A DNA stretch of 64,000 nt from Druceiella hillmani (lineage: Eukaryota; Arthropoda; Insecta; Lepidoptera; Hepialidae): contig JAYKKI010000006.1 in NCBI GenBank assembly GCA_039881145.1, forward strand, positions 20,706,501-20,770,500, in the 5' to 3' direction. The notes below the pieces were generated by a model, which saw nothing but the letters and a program-made list of their open reading frames with translations, searched no databases and was not told where the DNA came from. The position numbers and the translations under genes were made by a program. Each line of letters opens with the position of its first letter. The stretch's first letter is position 1. Positions 11,920 to 23,799 of this stretch are shown one piece after another.

Positions 11920-12333
11920 TGTACTGTTTTAGTTATTCAAGACCCTTGGGAAAATCTAGTGATCCTCAAATCCCAACACTGTGTAATTGCATCACTTAGC
12001 TTTATCAAAATTGAATTGAGACTTAGCCTTAAGGGATATCATCCTCCAATATTTACCATCCTTTTATATCCGATCAATAATAAGAACAACAGAGTAACGT
12101 ATATTTATTCGAAATTGGAAACTCAAAGAAACAGTAACAAATACAGAAGAGTAAAAGAGAATATTTTGTAAAGAAATAAATGTCGAGGTTTAATTGTTTA
12201 AGTTAAGTATTTCGGTTGAATGTAAGGAGAAGCGCGTATTTTGAAAAGTAAGAAAACTAAGACAAGGTGACTGAACTCATTTTAAAGAATTCAGGGATAC
12301 GAATGAATAAGGCAAAATTATTATGTGTTGGCA

Positions 12334-12553
<220 letters not shown>

Positions 12554-15500
12554 AAATATATCTGCATACGAAAATAAAAGCACATTATGAAGAAAGAGCA
12601 TCTGTAACAACGTGAATAAAGACAAATATTATATACTTGATATGTCAAGATTTTCATTGTAGCATTTATCAACAAATATTAGTAGATACTAACGTAGACA
12701 CATTGCTTTGGGGGTTCACTGCAAACAATTCTGAAGACTCATATCTCGCAAAGGAGATATTATAAAATATTGCTATAACATTTTCAATTTTATTTTTAAG
12801 CAGCTCTGAAATTATATCTTATTCGACGAGATCAATGATAGGAAAATCATTCCCAGCCGGATGTATTTAAACAAATATTTGTTTTTTCTTTTCTTTTTAG
12901 ATTTTTGTAGGTGACCGCAATTTGTTTAGGTCTTTCTGGCAAAATTCGTTAGATTTGGTCGTCAAATGTAAGAACTATAATGTTGAGATGGTTGAACGGC
13001 ACTAAATTATAGAGGTTACGTTTGTGCTGCAAAATACTTAAAACGATTACATAAAAAACTAGTATTTACGTTGAAGAATGAAACGCATTTTTCCGTAATG
13101 ATAAGCTCAGTGTGCAGTGCTTTTAAAAATAGAAAAATTTTAACGTGTACACACGCAGCGAAAGTTATAATAAAATTTCCACTAATTATGTAAATTTGCC
13201 AGTATGGTATATATTTCATAACTTCCTTGTTTTTTTCACCACACTACTTATGAGCTCATACTACAGTGTTTTACTTCTACGCTAGTGATCCACTTAGAGA
13301 AGTTACAAAATAAATGTATACTTACTACGTAAATTTCACGTGCTCTAATTTTTTGTGCTAATTGAATAAAACACTTAAATCGTTTAAAAGTAATTATAAA
13401 ACCATGTACAATCCAAATGGCAACTTGCAAGTTCTTACCTTCGATACAATTGCCCAAATTACACAATCTCATAAAATGTTCCCATCTTCAACATTAATAG
13501 CAACACGTTTGACGTGTATCTGAAAAATATATACATCATTTAAATATTCTAAGGAAATTTCGTCTATGACTAATATAAAATTTTCAATCTAGACAACAAA
13601 TTTAAATATAAAAGGAACTTTGGACCAATGAAATATTCATAATAGAAAGCGACTTATAGCAATGAGAAAATTTGATATCCCTACAAAAAAGTGACTACCA
13701 ATATAGACTACCAATATAAATATAAATAAAACATCAAAAGTACCATAAAACTACTAATCGAAGCTTCCATTGATTATAAAATTTTCTAAGGTTAAATATA
13801 ATTGAAAAAAAGAATAAATTGTTTTTGCACAAATGCTTAATTCGCTTGAAATACTCATTAGAAACATAGCCAGTAATATGAAAACACAACATATTTTTGG
13901 TTCATTTTGAAAGAAAAATAATAAGAAGCACTCGTAATAGCATAAATAGTTGTATGGAACGTGGTAAGGACGTAGCAATGCATAACTCAATTTTAAAGAA
14001 TAAAATAGGTTAGGTATTTATTGCCGATGGACAAAATAAACATAAAAAATATTCTTCGTAAAATCAGTTAAAGTTCGCATAAAAATTAGTCCACAATCTA
14101 AATTTAATGCCTGAGGAAGACTTCAGCCTACTAAAGACGAGGAACTAAAGAAAAATGACAAAAAGTGAGTTAAATTAGAAAAAAAAACTTTGAGAAGGCC
14201 AGTACCCGACCTGGAAAAAATGTGTGAAGATAAAAGTATACCAGGATCGATTAATATAATATATCCTCGAATAATATATCATTTCTCCTTTTATTGGAGG
14301 TAGCCCTAGTGATATGTTTAGAAACAAACAAAGATAAGAAAAAAAAGTAAAATTTATCTGAGCACTTTTATAAATTTAACGAGTCACAACTGATTGATGT
14401 GAACTGAAATATTAACATCAACATAGATGACAAATAAAAAAAATAACTCCAGCGCTTTTCACTTCCGTTTCAACAGACGGTAAATTTAAACCCCAATGTG
14501 CATACAGGGTTTTAGACCAAAGGACTTATTAGAACGCAATCTGAATGATATTTTTATCCGATTATCTCCAATTAACAGCCGAGTGGTCTCTTAATTATAA
14601 TTTATTAAAATTAATATTGTAAAAATTGTGAATGATTCCGATTTAAACTTTGAATTTTTCAAATTCAATTTATTTTTAGGTAATAATTAAAAAGTTTAAT
14701 ATCACGAGAAGGTAGATTTTTTGAGGTAATTTATGTATGCAATTAATAAAAAAAAGTAGGCTATTATTAAAAACTCATAATTTAAAAAAGTATATCTTCA
14801 GAGGTATACAGAAAAGTGTGCAAAGATGAGTTTCACCTAACTTTAAAAATTACTCACGAAAAAGTTATGAAAAAAAATTTGAGTTTTTAGAATCTTACAC
14901 AAAGTTTATAGGAAAACTATAGCGATGATTCTAGATGACATAATTTTTTTAAAATATTTCCCATGTTTTTATACCTCCGAAAGACATAGCAAGCAATACA
15001 TTTACATTTTTCTATTTTCATTGCTAATTTTCTTAAAAAATCATGCGATGTAGGAACTTGAAGGTTGGCAAATAATTTATTTTAATAAACCAAATATTTT
15101 GCACATATTCATCATTTTCACTACTTTTCATCACCAATTTCTTTAAGTATTTGTATAAAAATGAAAGAGGAGGTAACTAAGGGTCTTAATTTTTTTCTCA
15201 TTTATGTATCATTTGAATACATAAAATGAGAAAAACAATTCCAAAAAAAACTGGCGAATACAACATTTTTTTTTCATAATTTCAATTGCATAGTTGCAAA
15301 GACAGTCTAAAAAATATGCCAAAATATGGCACATCGAAACCTTTATTTTCGATACTATTATTTCCGAAACTACTGAAATATATATCATAACAAAACAGGA
15401 TTGATAAAACCTGATTTTAAAATTAAAGGAAAATTTTAACAATTACCTTAGATCATATAATTTGTTGCAATATGCATCATGTTTTACCCCATGCATTTGT

Positions 15501-15739
15501 TCCAATATGCATCATATTTGAAAAATATAGTACATAACACGTCGCAATATATTGACATTGTGAAAAATTAATAAATTGAAATAGTTCAAAAAAAATACTA
15601 AGCACGGTTAAATATTTCCAAGCGCCAAAGTCTGTACGGAACTCTAGTAGTGTGGTTCTAATTATACTTCATAAGTTTTTTTTTTTAATTTTAACGTGCC
15701 GTAAAATATAAAATTGTAAAGTAATATAATGATAATACA
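12554..15739. other. Intergenic DNA, no gene recognised
   Basis: Several 60-80 codon frames occur on the minus strand (near 13016-13472, 13754-13990, 15209-15442). They have the AT-driven Phe/Ile/Lys/Asn composition expected by chance. A fragment at 14900-14960 (ACTATAGCGATGATTCTAGA) matches the dispersed repeat noted at 7950 in reverse orientation. Confidence 0.4.
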
Positions 15740-15949
15740 CAATTAAATGAAACTACGTGATGTAGTATTATTTTTACTTCCTTTAAGTTCTTTACCACGA
15801 CCTGGGTTTCGTTGTATTACAACATCGTCAGGTGGGCTATTAGCAAAGATCTTTGCTAATAGCCCACTTGTAGAAATAATACTACATCACGTAGTTTCAT
15901 TTAATTGTGAATAATGAATTTCTACAAAATTAACGCCAAATATATTCAA
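15740..15949 (+). mobile_element. Hairpin element, copy E (second arm deleted in part)
   Basis: It starts CAATTAAATGAAACTACGTG and has the central palindrome GCTATTAGCAAAGATCTTTGCTAATAGC split across the loop at about 15835-15863. It ends with the tail up to CCAAATATATTCAA. In the second arm about 55 bp between CCCACTTG and TAGAAATAATAC are missing, so only the loop-proximal and basal stem segments can pair. Likely target duplications are AATGATAATA left (near 15728-15737) and AAAGATAATA right (15951-15960), differing at one base. Confidence 0.8.
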
Positions 15950-16257
15950 TAAAGATAATAAAAAAAATATGTTTCTGAGCTTTCGAAAACTAAAATGTAA
16001 TATTAAATAAATGTTCTTAATTGATAATATTAATTTAGTCCATCTTATTTTACTAAATTAATAAAAATAAACTGTTAGTCAGTGTTGTCAGTGTCGTCAA
16101 AATTAATGTATTTTTCACTTGGCTTAAGTGTTACGTGGCTTTCTATAACGACTCTGTCGGGCTGTGAGTTTTGTGGATTAGTATACTGCATTTATGTATG
16201 GACGATATAACAAGAGGTAATCTGCACTCTGTTTGAAATTGCTGGTACAAATATTTC

Positions 16258-16423
16258 CGTAATTAAACCTAATCCAACAGAACCTAATACAAATCAACCA
16301 AATCATAAACTAATCAGCCTCACCCAATCTAAAGTTATCTAATTCAATTTGACTTCAATTCAGTTAACCTAACTCAATTTAAACCAAAACATTCTAACTA
16401 CATTCAACCTAATATTTCCCGTA
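16258..16423. repeat. Degenerate CCTAA-like tract, left part
   Basis: Irregular repetition of AACCTAA/AACCCAA/AATCTAA-type units (for example CCTAATCCAACAGAACCTAA). The C-rich strand resembles the complement of the insect TTAGG telomere repeat, but units are irregular. The same tract resumes on the other side of hairpin copy F. Confidence 0.5.
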
Positions 16424-16744
16424 TTTAATATATTTCGCATTAATTTTGTAGAAATTCATTTCAATTTATCACACAAATTATCACATAATTTCAATTACTT
16501 TTTAAAAAGTAATTGAAATTATGTGATATATTATTATTTCTACTTTATTCAAATTCTTTACCACGACCTAGATTTTCTTTTATGACAACATCTTCAGGTT
16601 TGTAAAGATTGAATTGACAATCTTTATAAAATTAGATGGACAATCTTTACAAATTGCCCACCTGAAGATGTTATACAACGAAACCTAAGTAAAGAATGTA
16701 AATAAAGTATAAATAATACTACATCACGTAGCTTCATTTAGTTA
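16424..16744 (-). mobile_element. Hairpin element, copy F (old, with extra palindrome)
   Basis: The tail side is at the left (ATTAATTTTGTAGAAATTCATT near 16438-16459). Then comes a secondary palindrome, CACATAATTTCAATTACTTT facing AAAGTAATTGAAATTATGTG (about 16483-16522). The usual first arm follows (TTTACCACGACCTAG, GACAACATCTTCAGG), then a loop with duplicated GACAATCTTTA segments, then the second arm ending ACGTAGCTTCATTTAGTTAT. It belongs to the same subfamily as B and G by TATGAC and TTTATTCAAATTC. Target duplications are not clear. Confidence 0.65.
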
Positions 16745-16866
16745 TGAAAAATTAAACATTATTTCGACCTAACTCAGCCAAAACTAATACAGGCAAACCT
16801 AACCAAACCTTATTCAACTTAACCCATCCTACTCCAACTAAATTAAATTTAACTAAACCTTGGTTT
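16745..16866. repeat. Degenerate CCTAA-like tract, right part
   Basis: Continues as CGACCTAACTCAGCC, GCAAACCTAACCAAACC, ACTTAACCCATCC and ACTAAACC. Together with 16258-16423 it makes one irregular tract interrupted by hairpin copy F. Confidence 0.5.
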
Positions 16867-19299
16867 TTGTATATTCCGCCATACCCATGGGAAACTGTTC
16901 AGTAGCCTACATACAATAAAACTTTTCGAACAATTGTTAAAAATGATACTAATTAGTGAACATACGTAAATAAACAATTTTAATGTACCTTAGTGCCTGT
17001 AAAATTTAGGGTAAACTTGTCTCCTTACATCATTTTAAAAGACGGGTGCCAATTGTAAAGAGGTAGCTATGTCAATAAAATCATAAATCCATATCCTTCT
17101 TCCTTTCATCGATTGTTGGGGTTTTTCCTTATCTAAAAGTATAAAGTAAAGATATATAACCATACAATGTGTCGTCCGTCTCGGTTTTTTGAAATATCAA
17201 TAATAAGATAACCTCGGGGACACACATCGTTTTTTGTCATTTAACATTATATGTATGTAGATAAAAAGCTGAATAAAAATAAATGTTTTTTGCTGTTACT
17301 ACCGATATCATAATGTGGAATTTGGTCACATTGATACATACTTTGAAAAAAGTAAAGTGAAAGAGGTAAATAATATTTTTTTTAGTTTGAAGCAGGTCGA
17401 AGTTTTCTGGGTCTTTCCGGAACATTACACACGTTCGGGTGGAATTTTTACAGATAGGTTACAATGATACTTTTACAGAAAGTGTTTTATCGTAAAGTTA
17501 TTATTTATTATTTTAGGTGAGGTAAAATAATATCGTGGATAGGGAATTGAGAGACGTTCAATAAGTGATAGATGAAATTGAGAGTTAAGACCATGCAGCG
17601 GTCTAAAGGTTATTAAATGGGAAGCGGAGTGGTTTTTATCCAACTACGTGATAACGAATGGAGGTATTAATGAAGAAAGACATATTGCGGTAGTTGGTGA
17701 GGTTGCAGAGTCAACAATTTGCATCGCGTTAGATTCTAGAGCATTTAAACTTTTGCAGTATCCCTATGTCTTACTACATCGTTTTTGTTGCAGCCTGCCT
17801 TTTTGCTGGTACTTGATCTTCTTCCTGGAGTTTCTTCTATATAAGGGAAGAAGAAAATCTAATTTTTAATTGATATTATTCTTATACAGAATAAATAGTT
17901 GTATTTTCATAAAATTATAAAAATATTTTTATGATTCCATTTGAATAATTTAATCATTTTATATATTATTTTGAGTACGCTTCAATTGACCCATTCAACT
18001 GAGGAGATATGTGCAAACAATCACTTTCACTTTACATGCATGGGGAGATACAATTAAACAAAAGCCTTTATTTAATATTATATTGACTTGTTTATATAAA
18101 TAATCTGCTTACAAAGTTTTATGAAAGTAGGTTTAAAACTGAAAAAATAGATGGCTATGGAAAACAAGTAATTACAAGCGTATAGAAGGAAATGACAATT
18201 ATGAAGGTTTTTACTGACTGCCCCTAATAAAGAAGGGAAATTTTACACAATACTAGATTACATTTTTGCTCTCGTACTAAACAACAAAAAGGTTTTCTTA
18301 TTTCTGAGGCACATTTTTATCATCAAGCTATAATTTCGAATGTTATGGGCTTTTTATACCATTAACAACAATGAAGATCCCTCGACTACCTTCTGCTTCT
18401 AGTAGACATAATATTTGTGATATAGCTACATTTCGAAAAGAAAGCTTTAAAATTTTATTAAAAAAACCAAAGACAATTAAAAAAAATACTCTTGGAAATC
18501 GATTTTTTTTATTTCATTAAAAATTAACACAAGTTTTGCACAAAGAAAATCAAAGAATACAGCGGTAAGTATGAGATACCTCTAATATGAAGTAGTGTGT
18601 TTAACTATATTATCTTGTAGGTAAAAATATGGCAGGAGTGAATAGTTTTTAAAATTGTTATTCTGATATCAAGATCAGAGAAATTAAAATATATATTAAA
18701 TAACATATATATTAGTAGCCTTTACTGAGTTTTTGTAACATACATTTCTGTATTAGTTATGTTATGAAAGATATATTTTTGAAAAATGCACCATATTTTG
18801 ACTACTTTTGGAATACCCCACGGCTAGTCAATTTTAGTCAAAAAACTTAATGGTATTCTTTCAACATTTCTTCACCTACAAGGTAGTATAGGAATATATA
18901 GAGCTTCTTGTTATTTGCAAATTATCTAGACTTATCTGGTTATATCCCTTGTTTTAATTCTAATATATAAGGCTTTGCATGAAGCTAAAAATTGATCGAA
19001 ATACCTCCTTAATTTTTATTCCTTTACTTTCGAAAATGCTGACTATAAAAAGAGTATTCCAAGATTGTATGGAGTATTTGGCCTAGCTATGAACATGAAC
19101 AGCTTGGATGGTAAAGGCATAAATATATACATGATTTTGCGGTTATAAATACTTGTAAACTGTTATGTTATGATGGCTTATTCGAATTTTTCATAAGGAT
19201 AATTTATTTTTGTTGATTTACCATTACAAATTAATTTATGTCAACGGTATAATAACACATGGTTATTTCTGATATTAAGGAAAACAATTCTTCGAAGTC
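16867..19299. other. Intergenic DNA, no gene recognised
   Basis: AT-rich. A 73-codon plus-strand frame at 17648-17869 and a 62-codon minus-strand frame at 17237-17425 show no domain. A possible splice-acceptor-like tract (TTTTTGTTGCAG near 17785) is not followed by a convincing exon. Confidence 0.4.
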
Positions 19300-19326
19300 T
19301 ATAAAATACGAAAATTAGCAAATCAT
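19300..19326 (+). promoter_or_regulatory. Possible TATA box and initiator
   Basis: TATAAAA at 19300-19306 is followed about 23-25 bases later by TCATCC, which fits an insect initiator. The first in-frame ATG of the downstream ORF is at 19362, leaving a short leader of roughly 37 nt. An earlier out-of-frame ATG lies at 19346. Prediction only; in DNA this AT-rich a TATA match is weak evidence. Confidence 0.25.
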
Positions 19327-19361
19327 CCTGATACTCCGTGCTAACATGTTTTTTACAAAAT

Positions 19362-19592
19362 ATGCTCTTGATTTTGAGCCTCAGTTGCTTCGTTTGTGAC
19401 CTGTCATTTGCAGGCACACAGCAAGAAACTCGGTCTTTTACTTCCGTATTTCATTCTGTATACGAGGATAATGAATATGGAAGGACGCAGTCCCACAAGG
19501 CCTCGTCCCAATCCAATTCCATTTCCGATAAATCTGAAAGGAGTAATTACAGAGTTCTAGACGTCCGTAGAGCTATAATGATAGTAATGTAA
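19362..19592 (+). CDS. Candidate small secreted protein, 76 aa
   Basis: From ATG 19362 the frame encodes a hydrophobic start (MLLILSLSCFVCDLSFA) resembling a signal peptide with a plausible cleavage after Ala17. A polar, Ser-rich chain follows (ETRSFTSVF, YEDNEYGRTQ, SSQSNSISDKSERS), ending at TAA 19590-19592. The second half is clearly less AT-rich than its surroundings and has a coding-like residue mix. I do not recognise the family; there is no Cys framework and no obvious dibasic neuropeptide cleavage site. An alternative reading is an exon entered at TTTGCAG (ending about 19412), which would make the 'signal peptide' intronic. No clear AATAAA follows the stop nearby. Confidence 0.35.
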   Translation: MLLILSLSCFVCDLSFAGTQQETRSFTSVFHSVYEDNEYGRTQSHKASSQSNSISDKSERSNYRVLDVRRAIMIVM

Positions 19593-20912
19593 TAGATGTA
19601 ATGAAAACGACACGTGTCGCTTTTCAGAATATTTCATTGTTTTTATTGTCATGATGTGATTTAACTTCACTTTTTGTACAAAGACGTCATTGACAGTCAA
19701 TTTCATTTTACTGTGGAATAGTATTTTACTACGGGACTTAGACGTGATTTTAGAGATAATTCTAAGAAATATTTTACCAGTATCGTGTAAGGCTCAATTA
19801 ACTCTAATGGTAATTACTGCTGGGTTTATAACAACTAGTTAATTGCAAATTCTTTTATCGACTAACATTAAAACATGAAATTGAGAACCAAATAACAAAA
19901 AAAAACAGTCAAGTTTGTGTCAGAATACGCACAAAATAGGGTTGGCATAGTTACACAATGTTCTAAAAACTGTTGATATAAGTTATTAGAAATAATTGTA
20001 TTTAAAAGTTCTAATGATACTCCGCTAGAATTTAGAATTTTTTTAGGTATTTCAACCATGGTTAAAAACTAGAGAGGTACGTTTTATTTCACCCTGAAAC
20101 TTACTGTTTTGAAAAAGGGAATTAAAAAACAAAAACAATGGTAAATCGAACCTCAATATAAATTCAAATCCCATCTACTCGGTAGAATGTTAGAAAAGAA
20201 ATTCGCTCCTTTTTTACATGTATAAAGAGTTACATAAAATAAATAAAAATATTTTAATATTTCACGATTTGTTAATTGAGAGCTCGATATGAAAATCTAC
20301 TTGCAAAACTATTTGTACGTAAATCTAAAACAGAAGAAATTACAATATTATGAAAAACAAGGATTAACAAAGGTAAGACCATGACGAAACTATTAGGCTC
20401 ATCCATACTGGGATGGTTTGAATTGTCTAAGTACATTGTTCACAAGTAGACCAGTGGTTGATGATAGAACCAAAAAATGGTGATAGCAACTCGTCAGTGG
20501 TGAGAAGTAAACTCATGGATTCTGAATATATTTTGACTTTTTGTACCATAAGTAAGAAAGCAACATAATAAACACGTAGGTTTGTGTGTACAAGTGTATA
20601 CAAATGCATGAAGCAACAAATATATTAGTAGTCAGGTAGGTAAGAAAGTGTGTATAAAACTTAGGTAAAAAAGGCGAGAAGGAACAATTGATTTAGACAA
20701 AAAAAATCGGTCGTAACTGTTTCATGTACAATACATAAAATTGATAACCATTATAAGAAATATATCAAATATGATATTTCCAATCGCATGTGGATTCCAG
20801 TTTTACATTCCAATCAATTACTTGTAAATTAATTAGCAGTTACAAAATTTCAACAATTTGTAAAAAAAATATCTCACTTTGGATCGCTGCTTATCCAGTA
20901 GCTAAATAAACG
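19593..20912. other. Intergenic DNA, no gene seen
   Basis: AT-rich. Two minus-strand frames of 60-63 codons (19868-20059, 20427-20609) show no coding character. Confidence 0.5.
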
Positions 20913-20988
20913 CAAGTAGAAATACATGGTATGATTAACAGCATATCGCCAAGTAGAAATACTTGGTATGTTTAATAGCATATTTTAC
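20913..20988. repeat. Tandem duplication, ~40-bp period
   Basis: CAAGTAGAAATACATGGTAT..AACAGCATAT is followed directly by CAAGTAGAAATACTTGGTAT..AATAGCATAT. Confidence 0.75.
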
Positions 20989-23799
20989 CCGACTACAGTG
21001 AAGCCAAGAGGTTAATAAAAACGTGTTGATATGTCCATGTATAGAGCACATTTAGACATTTACTAACCTATCGAAAAATATTAGCTTTAAAAAAAACAAT
21101 AATATTATGTTGTACTTTCAGAAAAATCATGCTATTTTAATTTTTTAACATTCCTAATTTAGTTTTCTATTAACTTTGAAAAAAAAATTTGCTAAGGATG
21201 ATGAGACTCCTTTTTTTACATTTAGTCTGTGTTTTCTGAAATCATTTTTTTTAAGTTCTTTTTTTAGTTCGCTCTGGTTCTGGATATTTATTCGTCTTTT
21301 TGTATCATTTCTAAAGTGGTCACTCTTTAAGAATATTTAACAAATATTTTTCGAACTCCTTAATTATCATAAAATTAATTTTGTACAGTAATAAAAAAAA
21401 CAGTTTTAATGGAGAACATTGTTTGTTAAAAATCAACGAAAGAAACAATATGACACTAAGCCAAGCAACAACAATTATGGTGGGTGTAATCATAATCACG
21501 CAGTAACGCAGTGATTCGGATTTTTTTTCAGACTTGAATTTATTATTTATCGCAGAAAAAACGGCATTAAAATTATCAAAAGAAAATTATCAGTCTTAAT
21601 ATAGTTACAATCTTTTTTTGAGGCGCTTGATTAAAATAATACAATCACATAATTACTCATTTATAAGTATTATAAAATAAAAAAAATTATATTAAAATTA
21701 ATATTTGAAATAGTATTTCAAAAACTTTGACAAACGTTTAGATTTCTTTTATCAAATTAACAAATACTACAATATTAATTTTAACGAAAGCCATGCAGTT
21801 TTCATTAAGCAGTACAAAAATAAAAAGGTGGGCAATATTTTTTCAAACACGTAGAAAAAGTAACGACAAAAAAGCTTATTAACAATTTAACGTACAGATT
21901 TATAATAATCTGCATATGAATTAGGATTACATTTCTACTATTTTTTCACAATCAAGTATTTTTAACAAGTATTTTTTTTTTTCACTTAAATCTAATTTTT
22001 GTGTAAATATTTTGTTTTTTTTTTGCTTTACGAGTAATTATTGTTATTTGTTTGTTTCGAAAAATGCGAAACGTTTTTCCTTATAAAATTTCAGACTTTT
22101 AACATTTGTCTATCACACAATGTTTTTATATTAACCTTCGTAATATAATATCGCCATTTTTCTTGGGGTATATTTATATTGACAAAAAATCATATGTTAA
22201 CTCTTTTACAGCGAAATATTTTCCATACTTACGTGAGCTTTTAATTAGAGTAACATATATGTAGGGTGCTTACATTGGCTCTGGTTTTTCATTTTTGAAT
22301 ATTTCAATTTCAATAAAACTGTAGACAGGTATTCTTTTCGTTTTGTGTCATTTTATCAACTACTTCTGAGTAATTGAGTGTATAATTTCAAAATGTGCAT
22401 AAGTCATTAACGTGTGCATGTAATTTTATTACATACTTACGAGTAATTGGGTATATATTTTCAAAACGGACACAGGCATATAACGAAGTAACGACCTTGT
22501 TCTTATTCTATCCACAATAATTATCACAGTAAAAAGTGATATATAGAATTTTGTATGGGTTCCATATAGCTATGAACATTATTGTATGCTCTTATTTCAG
22601 ATTTATCTTTCTCTTCCTTATATTTTTACGGTTTCCATTTTTTACTTTTTGGGATTAAAAAAAAACACCTCAAATTATTTGCTTGGTTGTTTTTTGGCCT
22701 ATCTGTTTTATACTCTTTCGCGATCACGGGATGAAATAAGTTAGGATCGCAGAAATTGTACTATGAAGTTTCAGTTCACATTTGTCATAAGATATTGACA
22801 TTAATTTTCCATGAAAATTAGTTATCAATATTAACATCTCTTGCTATGTAAATATATTGCCTAGCGCATCTTTCACAAGATAAAAATATGGTGATTTCTC
22901 ACAAACCATATGATTTAGAATAACGACTATTCTTTCCAGTTAACTACAGGTTAATTTATACTAAAGTGTTTTCTGAATTTCACTTTAGTAGTTAGGAAAT
23001 AGGGTGGGTATTTCCAACAAATATATTGTTAACGTTTCCAGCAATATATTAAGACTCATATTAACTCGAGAGAAAATACTTTTGGAACGAATTACAATGT
23101 ACAAAATTATTGTATATCAACTTTTTTAGTTGATACCCCCATACGAAACACAAGGTAAAAAAATATTTTGCATAATTTAATCTTATTAAAACTTATATTA
23201 AAATGTTTTTAAGTAATAACTTGTGGGATATTTATGGGATGAAACGCTTTATCACTATGCCAAATTTTAAGTTTCAATATACAAAATCGGTTGGAATATT
23301 GAGACAGATGGGCGGACACTTGAATGATCTAATAAAGGTCCCACTTTTGCTTTTGCAAGTATAGAATACTAATAAATAAAAAAAATTGTATTTTGTTATC
23401 ACCTAAAATTAAACTGTCAATATATATTGTTATATGTACGTTACCATACGAAATTCACTACGAAAGAGATATATAGAAATCACATAAATCACAAAAAAAT
23501 CACGTGTATAAAAGCGGTAGATTTGTTGAAGACTAGGCAATCACGTGACTTTCCAAGATTCTTTCTAAAGCACTAATGATATATCTAAATAATGTAACAT
23601 CACAGTCGTTATGTCATCAACTTGTTACAATTAGCCGGGTACATTATTCTAAGACTTCCTCAAAATTTTCTCATTTTTTTTAATTCGAGCCACAGGACCA
23701 AAAATAAAATTATCAAAGACTCACAATGCTTTTACTTCTCCGCAATTTAACAAATATATAAACGTGGTTTCATACCTAATTTTAATTTAAAACGTAGGC
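20989..23799. other. Very AT-rich intergenic DNA with repeat fragments
   Basis: No ORFs of note. 22885-22950 matches the dispersed repeat at 7950 (AAATATGGTGATT, TTTAGAATAACGACTAT). 23305-23345 contains GACAGATGGGCGGACACTTG followed by AATAAAGGTCCC, which resembles the reverse strand of the GTCCGTCCGTCC/GGGTTCCGTACC repeat widespread in Lepidoptera. Confidence 0.4.

Noticed and set aside
16258..16866. True telomeric (TTAGG)n array
   Set aside because: Only a few exact CCTAA units, irregular period and no long pure run. At most a degenerate interstitial remnant.
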